In this document: positions 1 to 10,797 of the stretch, piece after piece | Layout: every line of letters begins with the position of its first letter | Position numbering within the stretch: position 1 is the stretch's first letter | DNA from: Lasiosphaeria ovina | Lineage: Eukaryota > Ascomycota > Sordariomycetes > Sordariales > Lasiosphaeriaceae | Assembly (NCBI GenBank): GCA_033439765.1 | Contig: JAULSN010000002.1 | Location: 3,224,001 to 3,288,000, forward strand | Direction: 5' to 3' | Length of the DNA stretch: 64,000 bases | Translations under genes and position numbers: made by a program | The notes under the pieces: generated by a model | Database searches by the model: none | What the model saw: only the letters and a program-made list of their open reading frames with translations | Told to the model about the DNA's origin: nothing

Positions 1-592
1 AATGTCCGCCTTTACAGTCCAATCAGTTTGTTGGCATGGTACTTAAGAAGGAAAAGTAAATAACAAATGAACCGGCCAGGAAAGGTCTTTAAGAGGTATT
101 TTAAAGGAAGGTATAGGCCCCTAGGATTCTGGAATATGGATCTAAGTAGTTATTACCTCCCTCAGCAAAAAGCCTTTACGGCGAGTCGTAAGATACTGAG
201 GCCATTTGGATCTTGGAAAGTATAACGCTAACGAACATTCATCCAAATGTCAACTAAACGTATCTCCACTTGGCTGGGTTCTATCTGTTAAATTGTGGAC
301 TCGAGGATGCTCCAATGTACAGTAGCGGAGCACTTTTGCTCGAGGAGACACCCTTGAACAATAAGCTTTTGTTGCGGCGTTTGCGCCCGCTGCTCAATCC
401 ATCCTGTCCTGTCAACTGCTGCGTTATCGCGAACCGAGGCCAGACTTCGATCAGGCTTCAGTTGGGTCACGATCGGCGACTTCATGCGATTTTTACCCCT
501 CCAACCGCCGCGTCGCTGTCGTTGCAAACACACCCAAACACGTCGCAATCTCCACGTCGGCCACATTGCCACGTACTTCTAACCCTTTCACC
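1..592. other. Spacer upstream of the Iwr1-type gene
   Basis: No credible gene is seen. The open frames here lack recognisable motifs. The final 100-150 bases are C/T-rich, as is common in leaders of filamentous fungi, and run into the start codon at 593. Confidence 0.5.
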
Positions 593-2021
593 ATGTCGCT
601 ACCCCCAGACACCATCCAAGTCAAGCGGAAGCGCGGCGAGGACGATGAGCCAGTTGACTTCCTTAGTATGTACCCCCAAGCCCCGCCTGCCACCTTCCCA
701 TGCCATATTTTACCTTACTGACGCCCGTGACTCAAGGGGTCGAGGCAAACAAGCGTCATCGAGGAGTTTCGGCGGGCGACAGCACTTGGGTATACCAGCG
801 CAAGCAGACAGTCGTGGAGCGAGCCGATGTAGCCCAACCTTCCATCCCAACAATCAAGCCGACCCAAGAAGGAGACGAGGATCGTCCTATCAAATCCTTG
901 CGACGCGAAAGAGATGTCCCCAAGGGCTCCAGCGAAAGCCCCGGGGATCTGGGGGTGCTTAGCACAGCGCTAAATGATCAAATCCGCCGCTTCCACTTGT
1001 TACGGGCCAGCTCGACGCTGCCAACAAATGGCGTCCCCAAGAAGCGCAGTGCCACTGCTGCTGTGTTCGTCGAGCGGGAAGCCAAGAAGCAGAAGGATGA
1101 GAAGCATATGACTACAGAGGCTGTTATCTCCCACGACCAGGCTCCCAAGCAAGAAGGGTCAAGTGACGAGGCCCAAGACGAGGTTTCAGTCACCCAGCCG
1201 CCGCAGACCCCTGCCAAGGAGCAACAGCCGAGTAGCGTCAGGTATAAACGTCCTGGGAAGCATGCGCGAACCAATGTGTCGGCGGGTGCTGCAAAACCAA
1301 GCCTCCCACCGTCTCTACTTAACCGTGAGGGCACCGACATGGACCAGCTCGCTCGCGAAATGGATGCCTACACAATCAGCCAGATTAACAGAACTCTTAG
1401 TAGCATGGATCAAAGCAGTGTCTCGTCCGCTCTCAGCCCCAGTCCGGCGAGGAAGTCCAAGTTCCGGCCCAAGGCTCCCGCGCTCCGCTATGCCGAGCGG
1501 CATCCGGAGCAGGCGGCCAAGATCGAAGAGGCGAAGGCCGCGCAGCGGCAGATATCAGATGCCATGGATGTCGATGCTGATTCTGGCGCGGCCGACGACA
1601 ACGACTACGTGACGGAGACATACGAGCGCGTTCCCGCCAGCCGCCTCAAAGGCAAGGCAGTCCCGCCCCACCGGGTCGGCCTACTTGTGTTCGATACGGA
1701 GCCTGATAGGAACGACTTCTTTTTCGGAGATGAGGGAGACAGCGACGACGAGTTCCTCGAGGACGATGAGGACGAGAATGGTATGTCCGAGTTTCTCCTC
1801 CTCTTCCCCCCCCCCAGCTTTACCCTTGTAAGCCAATACTAATACCTGCAGCAGCCGAGAACTACTACACGACCGAGTATCCCGACGAGGATCTCGACGG
1901 CGACGACCAGTTTGGACGCAGCCCGTATAAGTTTGTCAACCGGAACTCGTCGGATGTGGAGGAGTACGACGTGAACGACTTTGACGACGAAAGGTTTTGG
2001 GACAAGCCCGGTGATGCATGA
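593..2021 (+). CDS. IWR1: Iwr1-type RNA polymerase II nuclear import factor
   Basis: Exons 593-665, 737-1780 and 1852-2021 give 428 residues. The introns have GTATGT donors and end in AG after TACTGAC- or ACTAAC-like branch sites; a second acceptor 3 nt further on (exon from 1855) would drop one Ala. The start at 593 gives the basic N-terminus IQVKRKRGEDDEP, which matches the position of the NLS known in yeast Iwr1. The C-terminal third holds the Iwr1 signature: FDTEPDRNDFFFGDEG, an acidic run, then ENYYTTEYPDEDLDGDDQ and an acidic tail. The middle is low-complexity. In yeast, Iwr1 binds assembled RNA polymerase II, escorts it into the nucleus and is re-exported; the same role is inferred here. 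The gene converges on the minus-strand gene ending at 3102. Confidence 0.88.
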
Positions 2022-3101
2022 GGGCCCGAAGGACTACCATTTTGAGGCCGTGTTTGGGGGGCTGTGTCGTATGGATTTGATCGGAGAATGACTTGCGCTG
2101 ATTACCTTTTTGTTTTCTGTTGTATACCATGTCTGCCCTTGTCTCTGATAGCTGAAGCGAGGACACGGCATATGTTCAAGTCTTGTTGAGCACCCTGTAA
2201 CGCCTACCTGTATGGTTCGATTGTATGGTCAACCCCATTATATCACAGCAACGATCAGCAGATCAAACAGCAATCGCCAAACTTTTATTGTTAAACAAAC
2301 ACTCGTCGTTAGGATCCGTGGTGACAGCAACTGTCGGTCATCAATCTGGCCGGTCCCTTTTCTCATAGCAGCCAGGTCATGGCATTCGTGGCCTCCGTTC
2401 CCTTTTATTCCCTCCACGATGACTTCGCGGCTTCTTTTTCAGCATTCCGAAATTGCAGACCCCTGGTACTCGTACAAAAAAAGAAAGGAACAGGAGAAGA
2501 AGAAAACAGGAAACTAATTTAGTTTAGTTTTATGCTTGGAAACGAACACGTCTCAGCACCAATTGCACACGCAAATACCCAAACTAAACGTACACACACA
2601 GCTCCTCACCCCTTTTTATACTGTTCTGAGAACAGAGACCACCCCGGTTTTCTTCCCCTTTCCTTTTTTCTTTTTTCTCCGCAACACAAAAAAAACAAGA
2701 CTTCGTAAAATATGGCCATAAGGTGGTATTCGTTATCGGGGCACATGTTCGCTACTGCGTCTGGTGTCTTTTTTTCCTTTTGCTGGCCCAAAAGACGAGG
2801 AATGGGGAAAAGAGAGTGACACAAGGGATACAACGCGTGAGAAAAGAAAGAGCCAAGCAAGGCGGAAAGCCAAAAAAAAAAAAAAAAAAAAAAAGGCAAG
2901 CGCACGCTAGAACATGCTAATCTAAGCCAATAACATCATCATCGTTCATCGACATTAGAAGGGGGGAAAATGGAGCGGACCGGGAGATAGGACATTATGC
3001 TCCTCTGCTGGTTGTTTGGAGGGAGGACGAACGAAACTGGTGTTGAAACCCGAAACGCAAGAACAGTCGGTGTTTGAGAAGCAGGGTGAGAAAGCCGATG
3101 A
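2022..3101. other. Convergent 3' spacer
   Basis: This lies between the stops of the Iwr1-type gene (+) and the next gene (-), so it should hold both 3' UTRs. It is rich in A and T runs. No coding signal was recognised. Confidence 0.5.
2872..2894. repeat. Poly(A) run
   Basis: About 23 consecutive A on the plus strand (poly-T on the minus strand), 3' of both flanking genes. Confidence 0.9.
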
Positions 3102-4435
3102 TTAAGCATCCCCTTTTTCCGAGTTCGGCTGCTTTTCGAACCCCTCAAGGTACTGCCTGCGTTGCTCCGCCAAGGCCGCCGCTGAAGAAAAGAAAAAATA
3201 ACATCACGAGATCAGCAACCATTGCTCAGTCACGACACTGATGAAAAAGGCGGCCAGAGAGACGAAGGAAACTCACCTCGCCTTCTCACGCCCTCATGGC
3301 GATGCTCCGGGAGAATGTAGTCGTTTCTGGGGTCCACCAGCTCCTCTGGGAAGCGCTGGAGCATGCTGACGAGAGCCGAGCGGCACTTGATTTGCTTCAC
3401 CTTGTAAGGGACGCCCCTGTATCTGTGTTTGCTTTCTAGGTCGATGACGAGGAGCCCGTCCTCGGAGAACACTGGCAAGTGTCCGTTGGTGCGATAATAG
3501 GCGCAAGTAAGCCCGTCATCGGTTCGCACATCGTTCGGCTCTCTTGCCGGGAATCTCTCCATATATCTCTCCGCTACATCTTTCCACTTCATGCCAAGTT
3601 CCACTCTGTGGTAGATGAAGAACACCTCCTGTTCAAATGTGTAAGGCTTGTTGTTCTGCTTCTTCCCCGATCGACTGCGCTTCCTCTTCTTCGGCGACTC
3701 CTCGTCTTGCTCACTACTACACACCCTGTTATTGCCCATTCCCATCTCTAGCTTCTTTTCCCCAAGACACTCAAGCTGGTCAGGGAACAGTTCATTAGGC
3801 GATTGTTTCGCCTCTGCTGTCTCTTTGTAGACCCTAATCTTGGGCCTTTTCTGGCAGCAGGGTCCCTGGTGGTCGCATTTGTCGTAAATATCGTATGCTG
3901 AGTTGTATGGGGGAGAGAAGGGTTTCTGTTGCGGGCCTGGAAAGCGTGGGGGAAAGCCGGCGCTCGAACTGCTGGCTGGAGAGTCGAGAGGACTGGGCAG
4001 GCTATAGTGTGAACGTGAGTATTGTGAGAGAGGAGTCTGTGTTGCCGAGATACTTTGGGACTGCTGTGTGTGTGATAATGCATCTCTCATGAGGAAAGAT
4101 AATGAAGGCAGTCTTTGATCACTGTAGATGGGAAAATTTTCGCCTGGGATGAACGTTTGTGAGGGGTAGCCTCCCGTGCCGTAGGTGAGACCATAATCGT
4201 GTGTGGGATAATAGTTGGACGTGGCAGGTTGGGTATCAGCGCCGTATCCTTCGACGGGATATCGATAGCTGGGAGATCCATGCTGGGGCGAGACGGCGAG
4301 GTCGGCTTTCTCTTGGACTGGCGTAGGGGGGGGCGACATCAAAAGCAGGTCCTTGATCCTGGGGAGTTTAAGGCCAGCCGTGCTGAGGGGTACTGGCTCC
4401 TGCCGGTTGGTGAAGTGATTCGGATGAATATACAT
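3102..4435 (-). CDS. Fungal-specific protein with basic NLS and Myb-like helical block
   Basis: Exons 4435-3277 and 3181-3102 give 412 residues. The 95-nt intron has donor GTGAGT and acceptor TTCAG and leads to a short exon ending EKGDA. The ATG at 4435 was chosen because the open frame upstream has no ATG. The N-terminal half is Pro/Ser/Tyr-rich and disordered-looking (LPRIKDLL near residues 25-32). A basic run PKKRKRSRSGKK (about 248-259) looks like an NLS. It is followed at about 265-300 by YTFEQEVFFIYHRVEL and GMKWKDVAERYMERFP, helical segments resembling a Myb/SANT fold. A nuclear, possibly DNA-associated role is inference; I do not recognise a named family. Confidence 0.75.
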
Positions 4436-7335
4436 GACGGAGGAGCTGTCTGGAAGCGGAGGATTAAAGTATGACTGAGTGGACGGTTTCGAGAAAGAGA
4501 GAAAACATGAACACGGAAAAGTCAACGTCAACAAGATCAGTCTTCGTCAGGAATGACCTCGCGAAATATGAACAGTAAAGGGGCCAAGCTTGGAAGGAGA
4601 AGTGGAGCGACCGGGAAACAGAGGCCGGGATCCGCAACTGTCTTTAATAAACATAAGGTAGTCACGAACAGGTCTGGAGAACCATCTCTGCAAGTAGACC
4701 TCTCGAGAGGGTATAATAAAGATCTTCCCGTCTGCGTCTGATAGCTCCACCCCAGCCGCTGCGAGGTATAGTATCTCGACGAGTGGGAGCCTCGTTGGAA
4801 AACTGGGGTATATGTAACCTACAAGTGTCCCAAAGGGGTGAGGATATTGTAGACCTAGTGACATTGTGTTTCGCCCGTTGGATTCCTAAAATCATGGCCC
4901 GTGTGGGCGGGCAGTGAGTAACGCCACGAACGTCGTAGACCAAACAGGGGTCGAGGCAAGGGAACTGGACTGGCAACGGAACCCAGCCGCCCAGACGTTC
5001 CCCGGCGCCACCACAACAGTCTTAGACAAACATGGGGCCTCGAATTGGATGATCGGCGCTGGTAGTCCATAGTCTACCTTAGTCTACTGTGTAGTAGCGT
5101 AGGGATCGTGTCACAGATCTCGCTGGCTGTTAGCGGTGGGGCGTCAAGCTGTTCGCCCGGCATCCCAGACTGCATTTACGGCCACTTGGCAGTGGCAATT
5201 GGGCAGACAACCAGCGTGGACGTGTGTGGTATGTTAGGTAGAACAACCTTGACCAAAACCTTGCCATGGTTCCTTCGGGGGCTCGCCCTCAGAACAGCCC
5301 ATCAGTTATCTGACGGGTGTCTGTCTGATGCCAGTCTTCCAGGCTGGCCAGGACCATCCGTCAGGCTAACGGGAGGGGGTCAGTTCAGAATGCCAAAGAA
5401 CCGGCCGGGCGTGGGACGGGAAGATCGAGATGCCGGCCAATTGCCGCGACTAGGTAGGGTTACGGGAGTATGCTGTGTATGTTGGAGGCTGGCAAAGGAC
5501 CAAACCTTGCATGAGGTGAGGGGTGAGGTGTGGGTTGTCCATCTGGGTTGTCAACGTCGGGACCGTGCTAGGCTTTCAGCTGGGAAGTGGCCGAAGAGGA
5601 ACCTCAGCTGCAGCGATTGCGGAGTTGCTGCAGGAGGTCCTGCGGCCCCGGCCAGATATGGAGGCAATTACCTGCTCTCCATGGTACCTACCTACCTTAC
5701 CTTATAATTGAGGCACTGTATCTCGAAATGGAAGCTACGAATCTGGGCATTCAACTTGGAAACCGCCGCCTTCCATGGGTCGGATAGGCACGGTAGGTGC
5801 GGCAAGGCAAATAAACACCGACTGCCGTCGGTGGTATGGAGAAGGTACTGGCAGTTCCAGATCGATGGGTCTCTGTCCCCATTACTTTGACTCGATCAAC
5901 AAAGAGCTGAAGAGAGTGAGCATCGAACAAGATTACCTGATCGAGAGTCGCGGAACTCGGATTGAAACATCCTCGGGTGACCATATCCGCCCCGCTAAGT
6001 GGATGGAATCCATTCTCGAGGGGGGGGACTCGGCCACAGATTGTATTACAGCATCGACCCAGTCTAGATAAGTTCCTATCCTACGCAGGTAATGTAGGTG
6101 CTACTCTAATTCGTAACTTGATATACTTTACCTCAGGAAGGTGTAAGGGGGAGACGGGATAGAGTCTCGAACTCTCGGGCAGGTAGGACCGTGGACTTGG
6201 TGGTTCGACGCGACAGATACCAAAAAGGGAACGATCTGCATGGCGATTGGCTAGTCTGGGAGCCTTAATTGAGAGAGGGCAACCACGTCGTACAGTACTT
6301 GGTCGTCTCTCCGCTTCACTCTCAGTGATTGCCCATCATCAATAGCGCTGTAAGTAGCGCTGTAATGATGACGCTGCCATTTCACCACACGACTTTTCCA
6401 GAGGTGGGCCAGGTAGCATTTGTTTTGTTTCCACTCTTTTTGCGTAGTCATCTATTCACGTCACCAAAAGAACAAAAATAAGAGAGCGACAGCGAGAGAC
6501 GGGAGAAAGACAAACGGGAAGAGACCACTTCAGTCAAGGCAGCGCCCGAGTGAGCATGGTTTCTTCTTCGGTATCCGTACCCGATCCCCTACAAACCTCG
6601 CCTTGTCGGAGTTTCCCACGTCCTCCTCGTCTTGACTCTCGGAGCAACACAATAGAGCGCACTAAAGATGTGACGGATCACTTTTCCCCTCTTTTCGCTT
6701 TTCCGCACGAAAGAAGGGATTTTTGAAACCAGGCCTCGGATAGAGCTACAGATCGAGCTAAGCGGGTCGACCTGCACGCTAGCTTGTCAGCCCAGCCACC
6801 TAAGGTGTCTGTTCACGTTCGTATTCTCTATTGTCGACCTACCTACCATGCACACTTGCAACCGAGACATTTTGAAATGCTGAAAGAAACCTAGGTTCCT
6901 AGGAAGTGACTGACAGGAGACGCGCACAAACTCGCTGGGGTAACTTTGCCCGTATGTTCTCCTGCTCCAGAAACCACCACATCACCAACTGTGGCGATGG
7001 CTATGTAGGGTACACTGTTGGTGCCCGCCAGCAAACCACGGTTGCAGACTCGGTGTCTGGCGCACTTTTAACTTTGAGCTAGCAAAGGCCCGGCGTTACT
7101 GACTCTGAATGCAAGCTCGCTGAAGCAAGTCAAACGCCTCGTGCCCCTCTTCTCTGCCCTCCTCCTCGCGCTGTCATCTCATTGGACGGACGACTAGGCA
7201 ACGTTATCTCGTCACACGCAGAGACCTTAACACACCGTGGAGCACGCAACGCGCACGCCCGTTCAGACTAGGAAGAGTCGGTTGAGAAACGAGGGGGTGG
7301 GGCTAATTCGCTACACTGTAGCTGTCCTTGTCTTT

Positions 7336-7366
7336 CGTCTCTCGTCTCTCGTCTCTCGTCTCTCTG
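7336..7366. repeat. GTCTCTC minisatellite
   Basis: Four to five tandem copies of a CGTCTCT-like 7-mer, next to a further microsatellite patch. Confidence 0.8.
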
Positions 7367-7389
7367 CATGCACGGGACATGCAAGAGGG

Positions 7390-7390
<1 letters not shown>

Positions 7391-7420
<30 letters not shown>
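7391..7420. repeat. TA/GA dinucleotide microsatellite
   Basis: A TA tract runs directly into a GA tract. Confidence 0.9.
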
Positions 7421-7474
7421 AAAGCTGCTAGAAAGCGAAAACAGAAACCAACGAACGGCGAGTCTATCCACACC

Positions 7475-7476
7475 TT

Positions 7477-7508
<32 letters not shown>

Positions 7509-7524
7509 TGTCTCTCTCTCTCTC
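7475..7524. repeat. Compound CT-GT-CT microsatellite
   Basis: A CT tract, then a GT tract, then CT again, uninterrupted for about 50 bases. Confidence 0.9.
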
Positions 7525-7806
7525 ATACTCGCATTCCCCTCTATCTTCTCTATTTTCCATGTCTCTGTTCTTTTTCTACCCAGGTCCTTGTTTTCGTTGT
7601 TGTGCAGATCTACTTGATGAAAATAGGGATGTGTTGATAATGGTAGCCGCATCCTATTCTGTGTCTGTGAGCTGAAAGTTGCAGCATACTGAGACATGAG
7701 CAGAGAAAGAGAGGGAAAAAACCCTGAAATCATGTGTGTATATTGGCTGGATAAGGTAAGTAGAGCCAGCAATTAACACGGTGTCATTCGCATGTGACGT
7801 GAGACA

Positions 7807-9636
7807 TCAGAGGCGAGAGCCCCCCGTGTCTTTCCGGGACCCTCGCTCGCCACTGACTCCTCCGCCGCCGTTGTTTCTTTTGCTGTCTCCACCCTTGCCG
7901 CCTTCTACGACAACCCCCAACTCCATACCTGAATCTAGGATGCTCTTGCCGGCATCCTTGAAGGACTCGTCGCCCGAGAACCGCCTTTGCCCCGTGTTAG
8001 CGGGCGTATGGGCTCGAGAGGATAGCAATATGCAGAAAAGACAAGGGGAACTAACCAGCCTCTTTCCTCCCCTCCAGAGAGGTGACCGCAGTCGCTGTTC
8101 AGCTCGCAGTCCCAACCCCCCCTTACCCCTCGGCCGTCTCGCCATCTGAGACCACTGGGGATCTTGAGATCTGCCGAATTGCGTGCTTCGGCGGTTGTCG
8201 GACCGCCGCTATTGTTTCTGCTCTCGCTCCTGTCTATGTCACGGCTGTCCACACTCCCAGCAGAGGCAGCAACGGCAGCACGTTGGGGTTTCCACTGGCC
8301 GGTGTCGCCTCCGGCCTGGCTGCTTGATGGGCCAATAATTTCCGCTGCACATCCTGCTAATGCACCGTCGCCACCGCTACTGCGGCTGCTCTGTCCCCCC
8401 CCCTTTGTCGTCCTTCGACGGTAGACACTCAGCCCGCAGGTGAAGGCGCGGAAGTCCTCGGCTTCGACAGAGTCGGGCACGGCACCCGTGAGGACGCGGC
8501 CGAGGGCGATGATGACTGCAGCGTGCGAGCAGAGCAGCACAGCCCGGACACCCTCGCGGTCGCAGTCGGCAACGAGGGCGTCCATGGTGGCCGCGACGCG
8601 GTCGTGCAGCTCGGCAATGCTCTCGCCCATACGCGTCGGTACTACTGCCGGCCTGTAATCCGGATCGAGCAGGGCCGGGAAGAGAGCGTCGAGCTTCGAG
8701 CGGGCAGCCGGAATGGGGTGCTCGAAGCTCGCCGAGCCATACCACTCGCCTAATCCAGTCTCCCCGCGGATCTTCAGGCCGAAAGAGGCTGCTGCCGCCC
8801 TGTCAGGACCTGTCTCTCTTGGTGTTTCGGGCGCCGCTGCTGCCGCAGTTGTTAATGTTGTGCCATCGTTATAGCTTTGGCTGCCGTCCTCTGCGCATGT
8901 TCCCATCACCACCGCTGCAGCCTGTCCTGCAGTCCGCACAAAGGGCTCTACGGTCTGAAGACAGCGGTAATACAGACTCGAGTAGACGCGTTGTATGGGC
9001 GGGTCCGCAGTAGCCAGGCGCCCGGCCAGCTCTCTGGCCTGATCCACGCCGTGTGCTGTCAAGGCTGGATCTGCAGGGCCTCCCGTGGGCGACCGAATGG
9101 CGGCTGTGTAGGTGCCGCTCGCAGGGTCGACGAGCCAGTTGGACCGAAACTAGACAGCCCGGACAGGACGTGTTCAGGTCAGCCTATGTGTTATTCACAT
9201 TTCTCTTGTTGTCCCTCTTGTCTTTCTGTTTTCTCCGTGTGTGTCCGTATGTCACACGGCCAATTTTCTTTTTTGTTTGTCTCCTGATCGATCTGTGAAG
9301 GATCGACATATCATGCTAGCGCACACGCACGTCTTGGCCCCCCTCCATCCCTTCAACAGAAACCACAACAATTTTGAGACTTCTCGCCAGGAGTGAGGGG
9401 GAGGGGTTTGCCGATGATCCCCTGTTCCAGATTCTGCGAAACCCCCCCCCCCTTCTTCTTGTCTCTCCGCTCCGCCCAAAAGCGAACAGCTGCAGAAACA
9501 CCCCCTCTGAGGAGCAAAATACGGAAATGGACGTCCGAAGACGAAAAGAAGGGAAGAGAAGAAAAGACCTGGAGAACAGGTCCGAAGGAAATTTGAGACT
9601 TACCCCGTGGCGGGTCACGTAGATGACCTCGAGCAT
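7807..9636 (-). CDS. TFC7: Tfc7/tau55-like TFIIIC subunit (histidine phosphatase fold)
   Basis: Exons 9636-9604, 9149-8056 and 7984-7807 give 434 residues. Exon 1 is only 11 codons, MLEVIYVTRHG, and ends on the RHG motif of the histidine phosphatase superfamily. After a 454-nt intron, exon 2 continues FRSNWLVDPASGTYT and holds VYSSLYYRCLQT, GLGEWYG and a late LLCSHAAVIIALGR block with the second conserved His. Near the C-terminus, GGWDCELNSDCGHLSGGEE-RGW is split by a 71-nt intron and continues RFSGDESF; this matches the TFIIIC_sub6 (tau55-related) domain. In yeast, tau55 joins the tauA part of TFIIIC, which recruits RNA polymerase III to tRNA genes. A TFIIIC role is inferred from the combined N- and C-terminal signatures. 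Confidence 0.85.
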
Positions 9637-10797
9637 ATTTGTGTCTGGTGCTCTGGACAGCAAGCGTGAGTGTCGATTGATTTACTCTGTTTTTTTTTTT
9701 TGTGAAACCTTGTGAAACCCTAAGGTAATTTCTATGTGTTGAGTGAAAATGTAAATATTTATTTACTCTTTTCTGGGGGGTGGGGGGGTGGTTATGTTCC
9801 TGTTCCGTGCCGACGTACGACTGATGGATGGTTGGGCAGTTTGTTAGATCAAGAGGCTTATTCGTGTAAAAAGGTGTGAAAGAAAGGCGGGCAAGCAAGG
9901 TTAAGGTCTGTATGTATGGACCTTCCCTCCTGTGAGGAAAGTGAGAGTGATGCAGCCCGTAGAGGTGAGGTGACACAATGGGTCAGAGAATCTGACCAAC
10001 AAGAAAGACACGGAAAGCTTGCCCGTACCCATGCCAAAACGAGGCCTAACCTAGCAGGCGGGCTCCCCGACACGTGCCAAGCAGTGCGCTAACCCGCCGT
10101 TGATGCTAGATTTCCCCCGCTCCTATCCCTAACCCTGAAGCCTAACGAAGGGATGGAGGAGCAAAATGTTGATCTAGTTCTGGAATAACAAAGAAGAAGA
10201 ATAAAAGCTCGTTCAAGTCAATATCTTATGGGTCTGAAGTGAAGTTTTGTGGTGGTGATCACAGCAGGAAATGGTAATATTCATCATCGAGGGCGATGTC
10301 AACACAAGTCACAAATAAGAGATGAGACCCCCCCTTTCCAAGTCGGGCAGGTAAAGGGGCTACCACCAAGATCCAAAAACGAGTATGCTCTCACATACCT
10401 TAACTGTGTTCATTCTGGTGTGTGCGTGTTGGTGGGTATAAGCTATTTCACTTTGGTGATATATGTAACTGTGGAAGTCCCTCCTTGAGCAGACGAAACA
10501 AAACATAAAACACAAACTCAGAGAGGATCGGAAGCATGGATATTAATAGTATGGAATTTGTCTGGCAACATCACCTTGCCAGAATTGAGATGCAAGAAAA
10601 CAGAGACCGTAGAATGCCTCTCGTCCCCTGAATTATCATGATACGTTCCTAGTATTCCAAAATACGCGCAGCGACCTCGCCTGCTAAACAGCCCACGAGC
10701 TTGCTGTGTACCATAGTAATAACCAACTAAGTGTCTTGAGCGAGTAAAGACACCCTTGATAATCGCCCAGGTATCCCCCTAGAAGCACTGCTGCCTC
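9637..10797. other. Spacer between the tau55-like and PLC genes
   Basis: It should hold the promoter of the tau55-like gene and the 3' UTR of the PLC gene. An 11-T run and a telobox-like AAACCCTAA lie within 100 bp of the tau55-like start codon. No gene was recognised. Confidence 0.5.
9715..9723 (+). promoter_or_regulatory. Telobox-like AAACCCTAA
   Basis: An exact AAACCCTAA about 80 bp upstream of the tau55-like start codon. Such motifs bind Myb/Tbf1-like factors at translation-related promoters in several eukaryotes; a role here is inference. Confidence 0.3.

Larger units (their letters stand above)
4436..7806. other. Long spacer upstream of the NLS/Myb-like gene
   Basis: The part next to 4435 should hold the promoter of the minus-strand gene. 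The rest has no recognised gene; the longest open frames (for example 5108-5707) start at non-ATG codons and show no motif. It contains TACCTACC tracts near 5684-5700 and a dense microsatellite patch at 7.33-7.52 kb. Confidence 0.5.

Noticed and set aside
4436..4534. N-terminal extension of the Myb-like-block gene by 33 residues
   Set aside because: The extension begins at TTG; the first ATG is at 4435.
5108..5707. Open frame of 199 codons on the plus strand
   Set aside because: It starts at GTG, shows no motif and lies in spacer DNA with no splice support.
10126..10137. CCCTAACCCT, a telomere-like dimer
   Set aside because: Only about two units; too short for an interstitial telomere tract.
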